DNA of 8,168 nt from positions 13,966-22,133 of the forward strand of contig NVVG01000030.1 in NCBI GenBank assembly GCA_002402125.1, in the 5' to 3' direction. Below, one piece after another: positions 6,110-8,168 of the stretch (the first letter of the stretch is position 1; every line of letters starts with the position of its first letter). The stretch is from Moraxellaceae bacterium. GTDB taxonomy: Bacteria > Pseudomonadota > Gammaproteobacteria > Pseudomonadales > Ketobacteraceae. The position numbers and the translations under genes are program-made. A model generated the notes under the pieces. That model was not told the DNA's origin. It worked only from the letters and a program-made list of their open reading frames with translations, and did not search any database.

Positions 6110-7522
6110 ATGAGCCACATTCTAATTGTTGAAGATGAACCGGTTATCCGCTCTGCATTACGCAAATTACTAACCCGGCACAATTATAATGTCAGCGAAG
6201 CAGGCTCTGTATCTGATGCAACCGATCAATACAAGCTGGTAGATTTTGACCTCATCATTACCGATCTACGCCTGCCCGGGGCACCAGGCACCGACATCAT
6301 CCCCCTCGCCGCCGAAGTTCCGGTATTAGTCATGACCAGCTATGCCAGCCTCAAATCTGCGGTAGACTCAATGAAAATGGGGGCTGTAGATTACATCGCA
6401 AAACCGTTCGATCATGACGAAATGATTTTTTCTGTCGAGAGGATACTCAAGGAACGCGCCCTAGTACGGCAAAATGAGGCCTTAAAATCCGACCTTAATC
6501 GGGACTACCCTATCGCCGGCATGATCGGCGATTGTGAGGCAATGCAATTACTGTTTAAACGCATCAAAAAAGTCGCCCCCACCGACAGCACGGTACTCAT
6601 TCAAGGAGAATCAGGCACTGGCAAAGAGCTTGTTGCCCGAGCCCTACATGATCAAAGCAACCGCTGTGATGGGCCGATGATATCGGTCAATTGCGCCGCC
6701 ATACCGGAAACACTGATCGAATCCGAATTATTTGGCTATGAGAAGGGAGCCTTTACTGGCGCCAATGCCAGTCGCAAGGGGTTAATCGAGGCCGCTGATG
6801 GCGGCTCACTATTTTTAGATGAAATTGGCGAATTACCCCTAGAAGCACAAGCTAGGTTGCTACGGGTATTGCAAGAAAAAGAAATCAGACGCATAGGCTC
6901 TGTGCAGTCAAAAATAGTCGATGTTCGGCTCATGGCGGCAACCCATCGAGACCTTAAAGCCCTATCAAAAATCGGCCAATTTCGCGAAGATCTATATTAT
7001 CGCCTGCATGTGGTGGACCTTAAACTGCCTCCACTGAGAGATCGCGAAGGTGATATTCGTCAGCTTGCAGAGTCACTGCTTGAACGCACCAGCAAACGCA
7101 TGAACACGCCCAACCTGCACTTCAATGACAACGCCTTGCTCGCGATTAACCACTATAGCTGGCCAGGCAACGTGCGTGAATTAGAAAATGCCATTGAGCG
7201 AGCGGTTATTCTCTGTGAATCAACCGAGATCTGCCAAGAACTATTGGCCATCGATATCGATACCAACCAACTTAACCAGGCTCAACGCTCAAGCCAGGGT
7301 AGCCCTTCAAACCTCGCTTCAAACACTAGCGCCGCCACCAATACAGATCCCGATATCGACCTACCCCTGGAAGACTACTTTCAACACTTTGTGTTAGACC
7401 ATCAAGACGCAATGACAGAAACCGAGCTCGCGCAAAAATTAGGCATTAGTCGAAAATGCCTCTGGGAAAGGCGCCAACGCTTAGGAATCCCTAGAAAAAA
7501 ACCTGTCACGAAACAGGCCTAG
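6110..7522 (+). CDS. cbrB: Sigma54-dependent response regulator CbrB (NtrC family)
   Basis: CbrB is the cognate regulator of CbrA and activates sigma54 promoters, above all that of the CrcZ-type RNA. The 470-residue protein shows a receiver domain (1 to about 120) with acidic pair Glu8/Asp9, phosphoacceptor Asp52 in IITDLRLPG, Thr76 and Lys98. The AAA+ domain (about 136-370) has Walker A GESGTGKE (166-173), the sigma54-contacting GAFTGA loop (213-218), Walker B SLFLDEIG with Asp237-Glu238, the REDLYYRL arginine region (292-299) and WPGNVRELEN (351-360). After a Ser/Asn/Thr-rich linker (about 385-412), a Fis-type helix-turn-helix ends the protein (about 420-463). All activation residues are present. 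GAGGA at 6093-6097 lies 12 nt from the ATG, longer than ideal. It is 29 nt downstream of cbrA, so an operon is likely, and its presumed target RNA follows directly. Confidence 0.97.
   Translation: MSHILIVEDEPVIRSALRKLLTRHNYNVSEAGSVSDATDQYKLVDFDLIITDLRLPGAPGTDIIPLAAEVPVLVMTSYASLKSAVDSMKMGAVDYIAKPFDHDEMIFSVERILKERALVRQNEALKSDLNRDYPIAGMIGDCEAMQLLFKRIKKVAPTDSTVLIQGESGTGKELVARALHDQSNRCDGPMISVNCAAIPETLIESELFGYEKGAFTGANASRKGLIEAADGGSLFLDEIGELPLEAQARLLRVLQEKEIRRIGSVQSKIVDVRLMAATHRDLKALSKIGQFREDLYYRLHVVDLKLPPLRDREGDIRQLAESLLERTSKRMNTPNLHFNDNALLAINHYSWPGNVRELENAIERAVILCESTEICQELLAIDIDTNQLNQAQRSSQGSPSNLASNTSAATNTDPDIDLPLEDYFQHFVLDHQDAMTETELAQKLGISRKCLWERRQRLGIPRKKPVTKQA
7495..7517 (-). terminator. Possible minus-strand terminator in the cbrB 3' end
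   Basis: CCTGT (7502-7506) and ACAGG (7513-7517) form a 5-bp stem with a 6-nt loop. Read on the minus strand, the stem is followed at once by seven T residues (7501-7495), the layout of an intrinsic terminator. On the plus strand no T tract follows. The stem is short, the sequence is also cbrB codons, and no convincing minus-strand gene precedes it, so chance is quite possible. Confidence 0.3.
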
Positions 7523-7710
7523 CAGTATAACGACAATTTACCGTCACAAAAAGAGTCCAGAAAAAGCGGTCGAGACGTCAAAAACATTGTTTTTTCCTCA
7601 TAATGCCGCCTGCAACTTTGACGTTTAGCCTCAATTCGCCTCATCAGCACCGCAACTTGTCGAAAATTAACACAATTCCGTTGCCGCAAGAATCCTTCCA
7701 TATTCCAAAA

Positions 7711-7785
7711 GGTAACAAAAAGTGCCCGCGATATTGTTACTTTGTTACCGCAAGGGAAACACTTTTCCGAAAAAAGGTAACAAAA
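7711..7785 (+). promoter_or_regulatory. Putative CbrB upstream activating sites
   Basis: The nonamer GGTAACAAA occurs three times: 7711-7719 (plus), 7741-7749 (minus, as TTTGTTACC) and 7776-7784 (plus). A fourth half-site, TTGTTAC, sits at 7734-7740. TGTTACC (7743-7749) and GGTAACA (7776-7782) form a dyad enclosing a second, nearly concentric one: GGAAA (7755-7759) with TTTCC (7764-7768). TGTTAC/GTAACA half-sites match what has been described for CbrB in Pseudomonas, as I recall it. They lie about 110-180 nt upstream of the predicted RNA start, the usual place for enhancers of sigma54 promoters. The stretch from the cbrB stop to 7710 shows nothing else I can name. Confidence 0.7.
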
Positions 7786-7823
7786 TATTGGCAATTTACC
7801 CGTGCCGGCAAAAACCAAAAACA

Positions 7824-7836
7824 TAAGCGATTGAAA
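7824..7836 (-). promoter_or_regulatory. IHF-like site between enhancer and sigma54 promoter
   Basis: TAA, four bases (GCGA), then TTGAAA on the plus strand is the reverse complement of the IHF consensus WATCAANNNNTTR with a single mismatch at 7835. It lies between the putative CbrB sites and the -24/-12 promoter, where IHF bending typically helps looping. The consensus is short and the region AT rich, so support is modest. Confidence 0.4.
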
Positions 7837-7865
7837 TATAAGGAATTATCTTTTTAAGATGTAAT

Positions 7866-7881
7866 TGGCATAAGAAATGCT
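7866..7881 (+). promoter_or_regulatory. Sigma54 (-24/-12) promoter of the CrcZ-like RNA
   Basis: TGGCATAAGAAATGCT has the invariant GG at -25/-24 (7867-7868) and GC at -13/-12 (7879-7880) with canonical spacing, and TGGCA/TGC agreement with the consensus. Transcription is predicted to start near 7892. It lies downstream of cbrB, whose product is a sigma54 activator, and upstream of a CA-motif RNA with a terminator. Confidence 0.85.
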
Positions 7882-7913
7882 TTATATATTGCGTAGTTGA
7901 GACGCAGCGATAC

Positions 7914-8105
7914 AACAACAAAAATAAACGCTTTGTTTCAACCGCCTAAAAATAATAAGAAACAATAATAAAAATATAGTAAATAATAATAAAAATAGCT
8001 CAAAACAATAATAAAAATTAGAACAATAAAAACAGTCGGCATATAAAGAACCAAAACCTCGGTTAAGGTTCTATAAAAAATACCCATCTGCAACAATAAT
8101 AATAA
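7914..8105 (+). repeat. Array of AAYAAYAA (CA) motifs within the CrcZ-like RNA
   Basis: Clusters, counting overlapping octamers, are: AACAACAA 7914-7921; AATAATAA 7951-7958; 7961-7971 (two); 7982-7992 (two); 8004-8014 (two); AACAATAA 8022-8029; and 8092-8105 (three). These are the A-R-N-like repeats that load the distal face of Hfq. Most variable positions are U rather than C. Clusters two to six lie only about 10-20 nt apart, a dense platform. Confidence 0.8.
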
Positions 8106-8120
8106 ATAGCAGATTATAAG

Positions 8121-8150
8121 AAAGGAGAGTTTAACGACTCTCCTTTTTTT
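8121..8150 (+). terminator. Intrinsic terminator of the CrcZ-like RNA
   Basis: A perfect 10-bp stem, AAAGGAGAGT (8121-8130) with ACTCTCCTTT (8137-8146), closes a 6-nt TTAACG loop. It is followed by a run of seven T residues (8144-8150, partly in the stem). It ends the predicted RNA; only 18 bases of the window remain beyond it, with nothing recognisable. Confidence 0.93.
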
Positions 8151-8168
8151 ATGCCTGGAGTTTCTCCT

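Larger units (their letters stand above)
7892..8150 (+). ncRNA. crcZ: CrcZ-like small RNA, Hfq/Crc-sequestering (predicted)
   Basis: In Pseudomonas, CrcZ is made from a CbrB- and sigma54-dependent promoter just downstream of cbrB and binds Hfq (with Crc), lifting catabolite repression. Here the same position holds a sigma54 promoter, about 260 nt without a plausible ORF, and an intrinsic terminator. The body contains seven clusters of AAYAAYAA motifs, the Crc/Hfq recognition type, mostly as AAUAAUAA. A 5' hairpin is possible (GCGT 7891-7894 with ACGC 7902-7905). A second hairpin at 8047-8072 has outer stem AGAACC/GGTTCT, inner stem AAC/GTT, and separates motif clusters six and seven. The RNA is shorter than P. 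aeruginosa CrcZ (about 400 nt), and apart from the motifs I recognise no sequence similarity. Identity rests on synteny, promoter and motif content. The 5' end is set by promoter spacing only and may be off by a few bases. Confidence 0.82.

Noticed and set aside
7575..7624. Inverted repeat ACGTCAAA / TTTGACGT downstream of cbrB
   Set aside because: The arms are 8 bp with a 34-nt gap and no T tract, so it is neither a terminator nor a recognised operator; likely chance.
7603..7857. 84-residue plus-strand frame between cbrB and the CrcZ-like RNA
   Set aside because: It overlays the repeated enhancer sites and the IHF-like site, has no ribosome binding site or recognisable domain, and its composition looks like translated AT-rich spacer.
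7911..8110. Possible CRISPR or simple microsatellite in the AATAAT-rich stretch
   Set aside because: There are no constant repeats with unique spacers; irregular spacing, a sigma54 promoter and a terminator fit a CA-motif regulatory RNA better.

Overview
The window reads as chromosome of a gammaproteobacterium from the Pseudomonas/Cellvibrio side of the class, with a moderate rather than high GC content; a marine relative outside Pseudomonas itself is my best guess. The basis is the gene order sfsA - dksA - gluQ - small membrane ORF - cbrA - cbrB - crcZ-like RNA, which is the conserved pseudomonad order, combined with AT-richer spacers and a CbrA/CbrB pair of normal family length. Species cannot be settled from the sequence alone.

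Left part (1-1390). A 13-bp telomere-like tandem repeat runs off the left edge. It abuts a 29-codon minus-strand remnant that starts exactly like an O-acetylhomoserine sulfhydrylase (MetY) and then breaks. sfsA follows on the minus strand, and then a roughly 0.5 kb divergent spacer holds a good sigma70-type promoter for dksA and two small palindromes.

Middle (1391-3130). dksA (RNA polymerase/ppGpp cofactor) ends in a strong intrinsic terminator. A C/A-rich, G-poor leader then leads into gluQ (glutamyl-Q tRNA(Asp) synthetase). A 58-residue two-helix membrane protein (CbrX-like) follows and overlaps the start of cbrA by 11 nt.

Right part (3120-8168). cbrA encodes a histidine kinase fused to an SLC5-type transporter domain, and cbrB encodes its sigma54-dependent response regulator. 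Downstream is a complete apparent CbrB target: repeated GGTAACAAA sites, an IHF-like site, a -24/-12 promoter, and a roughly 260-nt non-coding RNA that carries clusters of AAYAAYAA motifs and ends in a terminator. By analogy with Pseudomonas CrcZ, the logic would be: CbrA senses carbon/nitrogen status, phosphorylated CbrB turns on the RNA, and the RNA titrates Hfq (with Crc), relieving catabolite repression. The protein-coding part is ordinary. The most notable items are the divergent CrcZ-like RNA with its control region, the metY remnant with its repeat array, and the small overlapping cbrX gene.
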